DNA of 64,000 bases from Boswellia sacra (lineage: Eukaryota; Streptophyta; Magnoliopsida; Sapindales; Burseraceae): NCBI GenBank assembly GCA_013180625.2, contig SNVD02013809.1, forward strand, positions 1-64,000, written 5' to 3'. The position numbers and the translations under genes are program-made. This document shows positions 23,006-37,548 of the stretch, piece after piece. Under the pieces are notes generated by a model. It was not told the DNA's origin. It was given only the letters and a program-made list of their open reading frames with translations, and made no database searches. Every line of letters begins with the position of its first letter. The stretch's first letter is position 1.

Positions 23006-23346
23006 TGTTGACCCAGGAATGGCAACCCAAGAGGGGGGGTGAATTGGGTTTTTATTTATCAAAACGGATTTAGAAAACTTTTCTTGAAAGATCAAAATTA
23101 GTTCACTCTTTCTTTGAAAATAAAGGTGAAGAAGATGAAATTAGAATTTATCAAAGATGCAATCAAAAGAATAATAATGATGAACAATCACAAGTGCAAG
23201 TAAATGTAAAGAGGAAAGGGATAGAGAGAGTGCAAACTCAATTTACGTGGTTCGGCAAACCTTGCCTACGTCCACGGGCTCCTAGCTCCACGAGCTAAGC
23301 TTTCCACTAAGTTGTAGAAATCTTTACAACTTGCTTGATGAACAAC
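23006..23346 (-). repeat. SIRE-like copia LTR b, first part
   Basis: Starts TGTTGACCCAGG directly against truncated gag, with no primer site between. It continues at 33131 after the CACTA insertion. Confidence 0.88.
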
Positions 23347-23383
23347 CACTACAAGAAAAAAGCAAATATTTAACTGTTTTTAG

Positions 23384-24290
23384 CCGTCAAATATGATAAT
23401 ATTTGACGGTTTTTGCGTGTCATATATGTCACCGTCAAATATGATAATAGTTGACCGTTGGTCAAACAGTCAAATATTCACTATAGCATTATTTGACTCT
23501 TACAAAACAGTCAAGTTTGTATACCTTTGGATTCAAATTTTAGGCCTTATTTGACGGTTTATTGAAGAAATATTTGACATTAACCGTCAAATATGACAAA
23601 GTAACGGTCAAAATTTTTAAATTTTTGTTAATAATATTTGACAGTAACCGTCAAATATTATGAACCTAACGGTCAAATTTTTTAAAATTTGACTGCTTAT
23701 AACCGTCAAGTATTGTGCTTTAATTTTTTTCATATTTGATTGCTTTTGACCGTCAAGTATATGAGCATAGACAAATATCTTTAATACTTGACCCTTTCGA
23801 TACTGTCAAGTATGACAAATATTTTTGCTCATATTTGACTCTTTACGAAACATATTTGATTGCTTTTGACCGTCAAGTATGTGAGCTATTGGACAGTCAA
23901 ATATTATTACTTTAATACTTGACCGTTTCAACACTGTCAAGTATGACAAAGATGAAAACCTAATTTTTCCATATTTGATTCCTTTTGACCGTCAAGTATG
24001 TCAGTATTATTATTTGACTCTTTTTTGACCGACAAATATTTTGGCTCATATCTGACTCTTCTCATATTTGACTGTTTATTATAATTGTCAGTTTGGATAC
24101 TGTAATGTATGACAAAACTCATATTTGACTTATTGTGTCAAATATTACCCCAATTTTTAGCCCATATTTGACTGTTAATAGGTAACCATCAAATATGACA
24201 TATTCAGCCCATATTTGACTGTTTGTTATTGTCAACTTTTTAGAAATGGCCAAATCATTGAATCTGAACCGTCAAGTATGTATATATATA
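23384..24290. repeat. CACTA subterminal repeats
   Basis: Dozens of short motifs on both strands, of the form CCGTCAA(A/G)TATG and CATATTTGACTG. At 23384-23409 two perfect 11-bp arms (CCGTCAAATAT and its complement) flank GATA. Subterminal repeats of this kind are the usual transposase-binding sites of CACTA elements. The right end (about 33020-33118) has only a few copies. Confidence 0.85.
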
Positions 24291-25299
24291 TTTTATAAAT
24301 ATTTTTCAAAAAAAATTATAGTCTTTCTACATAATACAAATAGAATTGGTTGATACATTTTAGTTAATAACTACGTACCATGGCTATTATTTGCTTCCTA
24401 GCAAGTCTTCAAGGGTGCAGCTCATTATAATATAAAGCATTTCATGGCTTAATATAATTAATAAAGAGATCAAAGTCCTTAATCTTAAAGAATTAACCCC
24501 AAAAACCACTTTAAAATAAATGGATGATGTTAAAGTGTAAGAATAAATCAACTAATTACGCTGCAAAAGTTGACTGCTTGCTTTTCTGAATACCATGTTT
24601 AATTAAGCAATCAGCAAAGGTGGCTTGTATACAAATTTAAAAAGGGATACAAACAACAAATTGAAATTCACATCGCCAATAGGTTATGAACTATCTAATG
24701 TATGAATTATAATCACATATCCTAACTTGTTGATAATTTATTAGGAGTGAAGCTAAGTAAACAAATGGAAATAAGCAAGTGATTAAGGCATATGAATCCA
24801 AAAGCTAATTTTGGTAGAGTTAACAACATTATTGGAGCTCTAAAATGTGCCCTCACATGAAGTATACCAAAGAAAATTATAGCAAGACATATGAATCAAA
24901 CACAATTATACCAACAAACATAGGCAGAACTATTAAGAGTCCAGGCTTTGGAAAAAATGTTTGAAGAACATTTCAATTTTCCTGGCACTCTTCACCCACT
25001 CTTGACCATTTAAAAGCTTCTACAATATTAGACTATACCCTTCTATTTCTAGAGGAAACCTATATAAAAATGGATCTATTGGAAAAATATCTCATTTAAT
25101 GCAAATATAAAAAAAAATATCACAAACTTCAAAATGCAGTATATCATTTATTTTTCTATTTTGCATAACATATAAATTGTCCCAAAATGGAGTTAATCGA
25201 TAATGCAGTCTGAAATTGTAAAAGGCTTCACTACCTCTAGAAACGTTTAATACAAAGTTCACCTGAGGCAGCATCAACAAATTGTCCATTAATTAAAAG
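24291..25299. other. CACTA internal noncoding region
   Basis: AT-rich sequence with no coding homology that I can recognise. Part may be the 3' flank captured with the next exon. Confidence 0.5.
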
Positions 25300-25400
25300 C
25301 TGAGTGTACTATACTTTGACTGCTGGAGCAATTGGTTCTTCAATAGCAGTAGCTATGCTATAACTAAATGCTCCCTTGCTCACCCTAGAATTCTTCCCTG
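25300..25400 (-). pseudogene. Coding-like terminal exon of unknown gene in CACTA
   Basis: Behind an acceptor-like AG, the minus strand reads GKNSRVSKGAFSYSIATAIE then EPIAPAVKV and a stop. The composition is protein-like but I do not recognise it. It could belong to the adjacent captured gene or to a fifth source. Confidence 0.35.
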
Positions 25401-25599
25401 AAAAAAAAATTGTTAGCCATTAAATGTAATTAAAAAACAAAAAAAATGCACCAAGTATTAATTAGTGTGGACCAAAAATAACAAGAGTCATAAATACTTC
25501 AGAAACACTTATGTATTTGAGATAATTATGAATAAGACTTTAAAAACAAACTAACAATTAGTAACATGCCTTCGCTCTTTATCTTTCTATTTCTTTCGT

Positions 25600-26335
25600 C
25601 CTTATCTCAAAGTCTCTCTCATTCCGCTCCCGATCTCTTCTATCTTTGTCTTCTCTCCTTTCTCTACAGTATGTGCCATAACAAGGTTTATACACAACAC
25701 ATGATTCATTTGACCAATCCGATGTGCCCTCTGCAGAGCTTGTTTATCCACCTGAGGATTCCAATCTTGCTCATAGAATATTACCTGCAATAAGGACTAA
25801 AATTAGTAACATGTCATTTAAAATAAAGAAGAAAAAAAAACTAAGATGTTTCTTAAACTTCCACACATCAGAAGAGTTAATTAGTAGCGTCTCATAAGGC
25901 TCACAGTATCAGCAGCCACAAGATTCAAGCCAACTCCCCCAGCTCTTGTAGAGATGATAAAAACAAAAGCAACATTTCCATCAGCTTTAGAATTCAATCT
26001 GCCAGTAGCCGATGGTGTACTGAAATTTCTTATAGCAGCAAAAGGCTTCTCAGCCCGAATTGATCCATGAAGACACTCATAAGAATATTTTCTTAACTCC
26101 AAAAAATCCTATATTGCATGTGAGAACCAGTAACTAAAACTGTCAAAAGCAAAACATTAAGCAATCAAGCTGAAGCCACAATTCAACAGTTCTAGTTTGG
26201 TAAACAACAAATCTGTAAAATGTCAAGTGTATGAGTCATCTGAGTAAACAAGAGGATACGATGTCCAGAATCATACAATTTTTTAAGCAGTAGGTCCAAG
26301 ATTACCAGTTTGCCACTAGCCTGATCAAGAAGTCA
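25600..26335 (-). pseudogene. Captured SNF2 helicase C-lobe (CHR10/ALC1-like)
   Basis: Three exon-like blocks, read right to left: [20 protein letters not shown] with [10 protein letters not shown] (26235-26335); [20 protein letters not shown] through [17 protein letters not shown], helicase motif V (about 25895-26100); and [20 protein letters not shown] with IGQ, motif VI (about 25665-25790). These are in family order with introns between them. The closest family I recall is plant CHR10 (CHD1L/ALC1-like), a nucleosome remodeller. Only the helicase C-terminal part is present and the ATPase N-lobe is missing. It is a captured genomic fragment, not a gene. Confidence 0.85.
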
Positions 26336-26639
26336 CAAAGAATAACACTTTGATTGGAAAGAAATTCATATGAGATGAAAAAGGAAGGAAGATACAATAA
26401 TTTACTTAGAGGGAAGCAGCAAAGGTTTTACCTATTTCAGGCATGAAGACCAAATTAGGTAATTGACCAGTTTACTATACTTCTTTCTCTATTTTTTTAT
26501 ACCTCTGAAAGTTTTAGAGTTTTGACAGTAAACTAGTGAAAACAAATAAACATTACACAGAGAAATTTCAAAGGCTGCAGAGCACACCTACACATTTTTT
26601 CTAACATTTGAATCTTCAGAAGTCCTAGAAGCTAAAAGT

Positions 26640-26846
26640 TGCTGCAATTTCCTTTCTCATCTCTTCAGGAGGTTAGTTATCTCTTGTGTAAAGCCTCAAT
26701 CACACGTTTATCTTCTTTACTATCTCCAAAGGAAGGCATTAAAGCCTTTGCATGAGCCCTGGCTAGCTCAGCCATTTTCACCTGTGCACGTTGCATAGTT
26801 GTAGCTATTTCTTCAAATACATCTACCCAAGTAGGTGGTAGACCCA
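26640..26846 (-). pseudogene. Captured SYP4-type syntaxin exon
   Basis: After an acceptor AG at 26847-26848 the minus strand reads VGLPPTWVDVFEEIATTMQR and then KMAELARAHAKALMPSFGDS KEDKR. This is the Habc-side region of trans-Golgi SYP41/42/43 syntaxins. Two stops follow. The SNARE motif and membrane anchor are absent. Confidence 0.82.
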
Positions 26847-27212
26847 CTGTAAGTGCACCTTACTGCAGCGAGAAAACTATTTTTTTTCATATAGTTTCAG
26901 AGTGGAACGAAAAAGAAAAGTGAACAAGGTTGCCTAGAGTTAAAAACAGGGAATATTCTCATAATTGGATGATCAAATAAATTTTATTTTAATCTAAATT
27001 TCACTTAGTTTACAAATATCATTTAAATTTATTGAAATTTCTGTTAATGCTTAATAGTACGAGTATATAAAAAACTAAGTGAAAGAAAATGCTAGTATGT
27101 TCATCATTGACACCCTATCTTCAATATGATTCTCAATGCTAGATCTAGGTTCAAACATAGTTCTTAATATTTAGCAACTCTATTCTGATGCTATACTTCC
27201 ATAACTCTTCTA

Positions 27213-28490
27213 TAGAAAAGAACGTAAGCAGCTGAAGTCTTTATCTTGTCCTGGCTGATAGGAAAAATGTGGCTATCATCAAAGTCGTACCATTGATCAC
27301 CCCCGTGCTGCATAAGGAAAATAATTACAAAAAATCCATCAAAGTGAGTAGCACAATTCTGCACATGATAATTAGCAAATCATGAAAGGGAAAACCCCTC
27401 ATAATACATATCAAGTAAATCAATTATATGTGTGTGTGTGTGTTTTTGTGTATCTGCGTGATGTGTGATGCGTGCTTGTGCATTTCAATGGTGTGTATGC
27501 ATGTGCATGCATACTTGTATGTATTGCACATGAATGAAGTCACAGCCAGAGGCTTTACTAGTGCCACTGCTAGCTATTACGGAAGTACATATCTAATTCT
27601 TCAAATGTCGTCCCGACTCACAGGAAGCTCTTGTAATATGGAAGGAGTACTAAAATCTCTAACTGATGAGGGTAAGAGATAATTAAGTATAACTAGAAGT
27701 GAAAATGCTGAACAAATCTTTCATAATGACTATCATATCAAGTAAAAGATTACAGAGTTCTAGTCCTTTAAAGGTGAGCTGATCATTAAGGAACAATTTG
27801 TACCAACGGCTTCAACATTTAATCTATAGTGAAAAATTCCAAAGGGCCACTAAAGTCATGGAGTCATGCAAGTTACCTAGCATCAAATTATGAAAAACTA
27901 TTGTCTATTCATCAAGATTTAACTTTAGCGGGCACTATCTTATATGACTGATTACAATGCGACAGTGGAAAATTGAAACCTATCTATCAGCCCAAAACTT
28001 CATCACATGATCCATGGACTCATCAATGCATAACACCACTTGTATCAGAACCAGTAAGACATTTAACATTTTCTCAACTAATTTAACATTGACAAATATG
28101 GACAATATATCTAAAAAGTAATAAAGTTATCAGCAAGTTTGACATTTAAAAGAATAGAGAATATGTGCCCTAAATGAGAGAAGTATAGCAAAAAATACAC
28201 CACTTACATGAACAAAGGCAGTGTAATGACCACCTCCTATGGTTCCATAGTGATTACTAACAGCATAATGCACGTAACGATTAGAAAACTTGCCATTATT
28301 GTGTGCAATATATGCTGACAAATCAAGATCATCAACAGGGAAGTCAACAAATGTCTCTAGCTTGTTTTTCAAGAACCGGCTGTACGAGAACCTCTTTAAA
28401 TGAATAACCAGAATCTTTGGTAGTCTCCAAAGATCCAATTTTTTACTAGCTTGGCGGTGTTCCTTACAGCCAGGACAATACCTAAAAATG
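27213..28490 (-). pseudogene. Captured ubiquitin-specific protease (USP/UBP) C-terminal exons
   Basis: Exon blocks on the minus strand, right to left: [14 protein letters not shown] (Cys pair, about 28440-28485), then [20 protein letters not shown] and [10 protein letters not shown], the C19 His box (28195-28438), then HGGDQWYDFDDSHIFPISQD and AAYVLFYRR (27213-27300). Introns have GT/AG-like edges. These are the last parts of a peptidase C19 catalytic domain, similar to plant UBP5/8-type enzymes. The catalytic Cys box is not present. Nonfunctional as it stands. Confidence 0.87.
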
Positions 28491-29423
28491 ACATAAGAGT
28501 CAAGACATTAAGATCATAAAAGAGGCCAAACTTCTGAAAAGGAAAGATAGAGAAGCTGGATGGCATACAAAACTATAAGGTACACCATAAAGCAGAAAAT
28601 CACAAGTCATACTACAAAAATTATCAATTCATTTGCATGGTTGTCCCACACACTTTAAATAAGCAAATACAATTAACAGTGAGGGCTGATAATAATAGTT
28701 TAAGCATACAGTAAGCATTAACCAGTAGCAATGTATCTTATTTAAGGATGTTGAAATAGATTCATGTGCAAAACTTGAAATTCAAATTAAATATATGAAT
28801 TTAACACTTCCAACAAATGCTGACAGCAATTAATCAATAGTCTTGTTCTATCAAATGCAAATGGAAGTTGCAAAATACGAGCCAAAGCAGTTAAATCTTA
28901 GGAAACCAGAAAATTAGTCCACTTAATAATTAAAAGCTAGGAAACTACAAGAATCCGGAAAAAAGCTAGAAGAAAAGAATTGTAGAGAAAGATAAACAAT
29001 TAAAATGTAGCCCTTAATGGTGTAGAAACATAAATTTCATTCATATAGAAAAGGAAGCTCTTCACAAAGACAACTAAGATTTTATTTACTCGATCTTTCA
29101 ATTCTCATATGTGAGATCATCAGCACCGAAATCAGTAAACAAATAAATAAGCAACATATTCAGATATTTGAAGAGATAATAGCTTAATGCCTAGTTCTGT
29201 ATTAAAGTGCTTATTTGAAGAGATAATAGCGCAGAATTATCACTAATGATCAAACTGTCTTATCTCCTGCATGTTTCATGTGAAACTTAGTAGCTAATGA
29301 CAATGTCAAAATGATTTAACTTGAGGCAGTTTACAGCTCTCCAGTATTTGTTTTGAACTTGCTTGTTATTATGTTTGTTGAATGCAAGAATAAACAGAAC
29401 TGAGAGAAACAATAAAATACTCA
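28491..29423. other. CACTA internal sequence, probably intronic
   Basis: AT-rich, with no coding homology seen. It lies between the USP exons and a further exon-like block. Confidence 0.45.
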
Positions 29424-30115
29424 CATCATTATCATCATCAAGATTATGTAACTTCAAGTCTGATGGACTAAATCGATGCATCAAGTCTCTTGACACATCA
29501 ATATCATCTTTGAAACCGCTAGTTGCAAAATTACATTCAAGATGAATTTCCTTTGTGTATCCAACAGCATATTCATTCGGAATGGCTAGTTTGGGACTCA
29601 TAAATTTGTACGAACATGCGCTTTCTTCAACATTAATATGATTGCCAGAACTGTTGGCACATTTGGAATCTGCTGCTGGGATATCCTATCAGTCTCAGAG
29701 CAGCAATCCTTTGCTACATCTTGTGCTTCCAGATTACTGGTTTTTGAATCTTTCAATTTATCAATTGCAAGGTGCAAACTCCTACAAAGAAGCAGCTTTC
29801 TTTAAGCAGTAATAACCACCTTTGCCATAGATAAAGTCCATGAATTCAAAAGCAAGACAATTTATATGTCACAGATGTCTAGTTAAATTATCAAAATATA
29901 TAATCTTATTTTCGCTCTCATTTTCAAATTCCACTTTCTTCATCTCAAACATATACAGTGCAGCAAGCCTAAATAGAAACAGGGATTCCATAAGCCACAT
30001 TTACCTGGCCTCTTCAACATTGTCAAATCTTATCATGTGACTATAATGCATATTCTCTAGTGCAGAAATCTGAACAGCTGAAAGACTAGCTTCAACAGCA
30101 ATCCTGCAGTAAAAA
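29424..30115 (-). pseudogene. Captured exon-like blocks, gene not recognised
   Basis: Two minus-strand blocks: [20 protein letters not shown] with [11 protein letters not shown] (about 30005-30110), and SLHLAIDKLKDSKTSNLEAQ continuing, after one frameshift, to SPKLAIPNEYAVGYTKEIHL and SPSDLKLHNLDDDND at about 29424. A perfect donor GTGAGT follows the last codon. The spacing and donor make real exons likely. I cannot name the protein; it could be the N-terminal part of the USP gene or a separate source. Confidence 0.5.
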
Positions 30116-30394
30116 ATTGAAGAATCAGTATTAACATAAATTGATAAAAATATAAGCTAACAAGGAGGCAGTTGCATGCAAACCCAAGAAAGAATGAGAT
30201 CTTGCTTCAAATAATTCCTAATGGCTCAATGAAGCCATTGTATCACCTGTTGGCAAAACACCAGTAGAATTAGCATAGGCAGGCCAATTTCCACACAATT
30301 TCCTAGCTGTTATAGAGCATGCAATGTAAAATAATAATCTTCATTAGCAATAAACTTTTAGAGCCACCAGATCTAAGAAGGCTACAGTGAGGGA

Positions 30395-32470
<2,076 letters not shown>

Positions 32471-33020
32471 TCAAAGTCACACAGAAAAAGGAAAAAAATG
32501 TATTAGTTAAAGGCACAAACCCCGCCATCAGAATCGTGTCGGATCTGAACCAACTCGTTTCTCCGGTGAAAGACGGCGACCATACCACCATTTGCTTCCA
32601 TGTTGTGGAATCGTGAAAATACGTTGTTGTTTAGAGTGATCAATACGTCATCTTTGCTTGCCGTCTCACCGCCAGTACCTCGTCCGACAAATGAAAGTTC
32701 GGGCCTCCATCACCACTCCCTCCTATGTTCTACGACATACCGGATTCTCTCCATCACTCGAATTAAAATTCAAAAAATAAAAAGTAACAAAATAGCTGAT
32801 TTTATTGAGTTGTATTTGTGTATTGAGAACGATGAATGCAGAGTGATGAGTGATGGGAGGGAAAATCGTCAACCAATGAAAACTAAGAAGAGTGAAAGAG
32901 GAAAAGAAAGCGGCTAGGGAAAAATTAGAAGAGGGAAGCTAAAAAAGATGGAGGGAAATGATGAATATATATAAAGTGGCATTTACGTAAATAAAACAAA
33001 TGTTAAGAGTGTCAAATAAA
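32471..33020. other. CACTA sequence upstream of tubulin fragment
   Basis: GC-richer than its surroundings and looks like 5' UTR or exon sequence from another source (a minus-strand frame MEANGGMVAVFHRRNELVQI at about 32540-32600). Not recognised. It grades into the right subterminal repeats. Confidence 0.4.
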
Positions 33021-33130
33021 TAAAAAACGCGGGTTGACTTTTTAAAACATTATCATTTTTGACTCTTTTTTTAAAAACCCTCGAATATGTTAAAATTAAT
33101 GTGTCAAATATTAGAAAATTTCTTGTAGTG

Positions 33131-33901
33131 AACCTCACCAAGACTTTTTCTTCCAACTCTTGATAACACCACACCAAGAGTTCTTCTTGATGAACAACCT
33201 CACCAAGGAAACTTTCTTCAACTCTTGATAACACCACACCAAGAGTTCTTCTTGATGAACAACCTCACCAAGGCAACTTTCTTCAACTCTTGATAACACA
33301 CAATAAGAGTTCTCTCAAGGATTACTATTATCCTTTACAAGAATATCTCACTCTCACCACAATACAAGAACAAGGTTAATTTTTACAACAAAAGTACAAC
33401 TCTCTTCAAAGAGTAGATAAAGACTATAAAAGCTTTATAAACTTGATATTTCTCTTATTTGTGGCTTAATGGATTCTTCTCTTCACTTCTTGCTGAATGC
33501 ATGGGAGAAGGGCTTCTTTTATAGGCAAATGAGATGAACTTGATCAAGTGAAGACACCAATTCCAAAGTTTCTGCCTACCATAAAAACCGTAATCTTGTC
33601 TGCCATTTTTGTCAATGTTTTGTTTGAAATTTGAAAATCTGCAAAACATAAAAGATCTGCACATTTGAATAAGCTTTCCAACGTATCAAGAACCAAGTCA
33701 TTCGGATATCTGTAGCTCAAGATATGGCCAAAACACCATTCGGTACTCAAGTGACTTGATTTTTCTTCCATGTGTCAGTCCACTGACTTGAATGATAATT
33801 CTGTCAGCCTTCCGTTTGAAATTTGAATTTCTTCAAAACATAAAAGATCTGCATATTTGAATAATATTTCTAAAACATTAAGAATCAAAGCATTTGGATA
33901 T
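33131..33901 (-). repeat. SIRE-like copia LTR b, second part
   Basis: Resumes the LTR exactly after the CACTA element, including several 65-bp units, then stops at about 33901 inside the long diverged repeat, where the next LTR begins internally. Confidence 0.88.
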
Positions 33902-35401
33902 CAATAGAATAGCAATAAAGAACAATCACAAGTGCAAGTAAATGTAAAGAGCATAGGGATAGAGAGAGTGCAAACTCAATTACGTGGTTCGGCAAACCTT
34001 GCCTACGTCCACGGGCTCCTAGCTCCACGAGCTAAGCTTTCCACTAAGTTGTAGAAATCTTTACAACTTGCTTGATGAAAAACCTCACCAAGACTTTTTC
34101 CTTCAACTCTTGATAACACCACACCAAGAGTTCTTCTTGATGAACAACCTCACCAAGGAAAGAGTTCTCTCAAGGAAATCTTTTATCCTTTACAAGAAGA
34201 TCTCACTCTCACACAATATAAGAACAAAGAAAAGTTTTTACAACAAAAGTACAACTCTCTTCAAAGAGTAGATAAAGAAGATAAAAGCTCTATAAACTTG
34301 ATATTTCTCTTGGCTTTTTTTGCTTGATAAAATGCTTCTCTTGCACTTGTTGAATGCATGGGAGAATGGCTCCTTTTATAAGCAAATGAGATGAACTTAA
34401 TCAAGTGAAGACACCATCTCCAAATTTTCTGCCCACCATAAAAACCATAATCTTGTCTGTCATTTTTGTCAATGTTCCGTTTGAAATTTAAAAATCTATA
34501 AAACATAAAAGATCTGCACATTTGAATAAGCTTTCCAACGCATCAAGAACCAAGTCATTTGGATATCTGTAGCTCAAGATATGGCTAAAACACCATTCGG
34601 TGCTCAAGTGACTTGATTTTTCCTCCATGTGTCTGTCCACTGATTTGAATGATAATTATGTCAGCCTTCCATTTGAAATTTGAATTTCTTCAAAACATAA
34701 AAGATCTTCATATTTGAATAAGCTTTCCAAAACATTAAGAATCAAAGCAATTGGATATCTCTATCTTAAGATATGGCAAAAATACCATTCGGTGCTTATG
34801 TGAGTTGATTTTTCTTCTCTGTGTCAGTCCACCGAATTGTATGTCAATTATGTCGGCCTTCCATTTGAAATTTGAATTTCTTCAAAAAATATGAAATGTG
34901 CCCCATTAAGTCATCTTTCTAATTCCATAAGAATCAAGTCATTTTGATTTTTCTAGCTCAAGATATGTCCAAAAGAGTATTCGGTGCTCATGTCAGCTGC
35001 TTCCATTTGTCTTTCAACTTGCATGATGATTTGGACAATCTTACACTTGAAATTTGAATTTCTTTAAAACATATGAAATGTTATAAATTGAGTAAGCTTT
35101 CTAAAGGCTTAAAAATCACATTATTTGGATATTTGTAGAGAAATATATGACCAATTGATTGAACATTGCTCATGTGTCACATTCCTTGAATCAAACCTTA
35201 TTCTTAAACTTTGGTGCCTTTAACATGTAGTCTTCTCCTTAGCTTCAACACTTCATTTTAATAAACCTTTTCTTGATTTTACAATTATTTCAATGATATT
35301 ACTCTTGCACATAAATAAACCTGTCTCTTATACACATCTAGATGTGTATAAGAGACAGGTATTGTTATCATCAAAATTATCATGTAGCCTTAGGGCTAAC
35401 A
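33902..35401 (-). repeat. SIRE-like copia LTR c (3' LTR of copy D)
   Basis: Lacks the first about 150 bp of the LTR, then matches LTR a and LTR d to the terminal GGGCTAACA. It has a single full 65-bp unit. The polypurine tract of copy D follows at 35402. Adapter sequence replaces about 30 bp at 35321. Confidence 0.9.
35321..35358. other. Nextera mate-pair junction adapter left in assembly
   Basis: The same 38-bp palindrome as at 1554. The matching place in LTR a (20312-20350) and LTR d (40946-40980) holds normal LTR sequence (AATCTCAATGAATCAATGTG). Confidence 0.97.
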
Positions 35402-35641
35402 ATCTCCCCCTTTTTGATGATGACAAACCATTGATTGCTTTAAAATAATATCTAAAATCAAGAATGAAAATGAAATCAAGAATAAACAAAAAGAGAGCAA
35501 TTGTTATAAATACAAGCAATCCAACCATTTCTCCCCCTTTTGTTATCATCAAAAAGATGTAATCAAATTAATTACTCCCCCTAAATATATTCTCCCCCTT
35601 AACATATGTTACCATTCAAAGATTATCAAATAAAAGAAAAA

Positions 35642-37122
35642 TTAAGATATATCCAACATGCCTAATTCTCTTCTAATTATGCAAAATCTATCTTGACTAA
35701 GGGGTTTAGTAAATATATCAGCTAATTGTTTTTCGGTGGGAACAAATTCTAAAGAAATATTACCTTTTTGCACATGATCTCTAATAAAATGATGTCTAAT
35801 CTCTATATGCTTAGTCCTAGAGTGTGGTATGGGATTTTTTGAAATGTTGATGGCACTTGTATTGTCACATTTGATGGGAATATGATCAAATACCACACCA
35901 TAATCTTTTAAAATCTGTTTCATCCAAAGAGATTGTGCACAACAACTTCCTACTGCAATATACTCGGCTTCCGCAGTTGATAAGTCAACAGAATTTTGTT
36001 TTCTACTAAACCATGAGACTAATGCATGTCCTAGAAAATGGCAAGAGCCACTAGCGCTCTTTCTATCAAGAAGACTTCTAGCAAAGTCCGCATCGGAATA
36101 ACTAATTAGATCAAAATTATCACACTTAGGATACCAAAGACCTAGATTTATGGTACCAAGAAGATATCTAAATATCCTCTTTACAGCCTTAAAGTGAGAT
36201 TCCTTTGGACAAGATTGAAATCTAGCACACATACACACACTAAACATAATATCAGGTCTACTAGCAGTTAAATACAAAAGAGAGCCAATCATACCTCGAT
36301 ATTTTGTACCTCAACATCTTTTCCTTTCTCATCTTTGTCAAGCTTGGTTAATGTACCCATAGGTGTGTTATATGTCCTTGAATTATCCATGCCAAACTTC
36401 TTGAGAAGATCTCTTGTGTATTTAGCTTGATTTATGAAGATACCATCCATTGATTGCTTGATTTGAAGTCCAAGGAAGAAATTTAATTCTCCCATTAAGC
36501 TCATTTCAAATTCTTGTTGCATACACTTGGAAAATTCTTCACACATAGAAATATTAGTAGCACCAAATATAATATCATCAACATAAATTTGAACAATTAA
36601 TAAATCATCATTTTTTGTTTTAACAAAAAGAGTAGTATCAACTTTTTTCATTTCGAAACCATTATCAATGAGAAATTTGCTCAATCTATCATACCATGCT
36701 CTTGTTGCTTGTTTCAAGCCATAAAGTGCCTTTTTGAGTTTGAAAACATGGTTTGGAAAATCATGATTTTGAAAACCAAGAGGTTGCTCTACATATACTT
36801 CCTCCATAATGTAACCATTAAAAAATGCACTTTTGACATCCATTTGATATAATGTAAAATTTTTATAACATGCAAATGCCCACAACATTCTAATGGATTC
36901 TAATCTAGCAACCGGTGCAAAAGTTTCCTCATAATCAATACCTTCTTCTTGATTGTATCCTTGAGCAACAAGTCTAGCTTTGTTTCTAATAATGATGCCA
37001 TTTTCATCTACTTTATTTCTAAAAATCCATTTAGTGCCTATAATAGAATGATTTTTAGGTCTAGGGACTAATTCCCAAACTTGATTTCTCTCAAATTGAT
37101 TCAATTCTTCTTGCATAGCCAA
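35642..37122 (-). pseudogene. Copia reverse transcriptase and RNase H (copy D)
   Basis: The best-preserved pol in the copia cluster, two nearly abutting open frames. RT has [31 protein letters not shown], the ALYGLKQ box and the catalytic IYVDDIIFG intact (about 36570-36600). RNase H has SYSDADFA, DLSTAEAEYIAVGSC and CDNTSAINISKNP, ending at FTKPL and a stop. A one-base shift at about 36290 separates the two. Domain order places RT/RNase H last, as in Ty1/Copia. The enzyme would copy element RNA into cDNA. Confidence 0.92.
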
Positions 37123-37548
37123 AATCCAACTTTAGTCATTTTCGGCTTCTTTAAAAGATTTTGGTTCAAATTGAGAGACAAAAGCAAAATTATTACAAAA
37201 GTTTTTAAAAGAAGATCTAGTTTTCATACCTTGTGATGGTTCACCAATAATGAGATCTTTAGGGTGAGCTTTTGCATACCTCCATTCCTTTGGTAATTCT
37301 TTGGAAGAATCATTTACTTCCTCAAGCTTTTCTTGTTGAAGTTGTAATTCATCTTGGCTCTTTTCATCAAACCTTGATTCTTTGATTTGCCTTTTTACCT
37401 CAACAATATCATCATCTAAATTCAATATCACCATGTCCGATTACCCTTCCTTTGACATTATCACCGAAGGTCACATATCCTCCTTTCTTCATGATTAATC
37501 TTGAGAACTTGGAGGCATCTCCGGTCATATGCCTTGAGCATCCAATAT
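37123..37548 (-). pseudogene. Copia pol linker with integrase missing (copy D)
   Basis: A Glu/Lys-rich linker frame (IKESRFDEKSQDELQLQQEK, to about 37434) joins at about 37435 to the GAG/pre-integrase border. The whole integrase, about 1 kb or more, is absent. Confidence 0.75.

Noticed and set aside
23384..24290. Short regularly recurring motifs as a CRISPR-like array
   Set aside because: Motifs occur on both strands at irregular spacing at the end of a CACTA transposon. They are subterminal repeats in a plant genome.
27428..27682. 84-codon plus-strand frame beginning at a (TG)n run
   Set aside because: Microsatellite and intron sequence of the captured USP gene. The Cys/Val/His-rich peptide reflects TG repeats.
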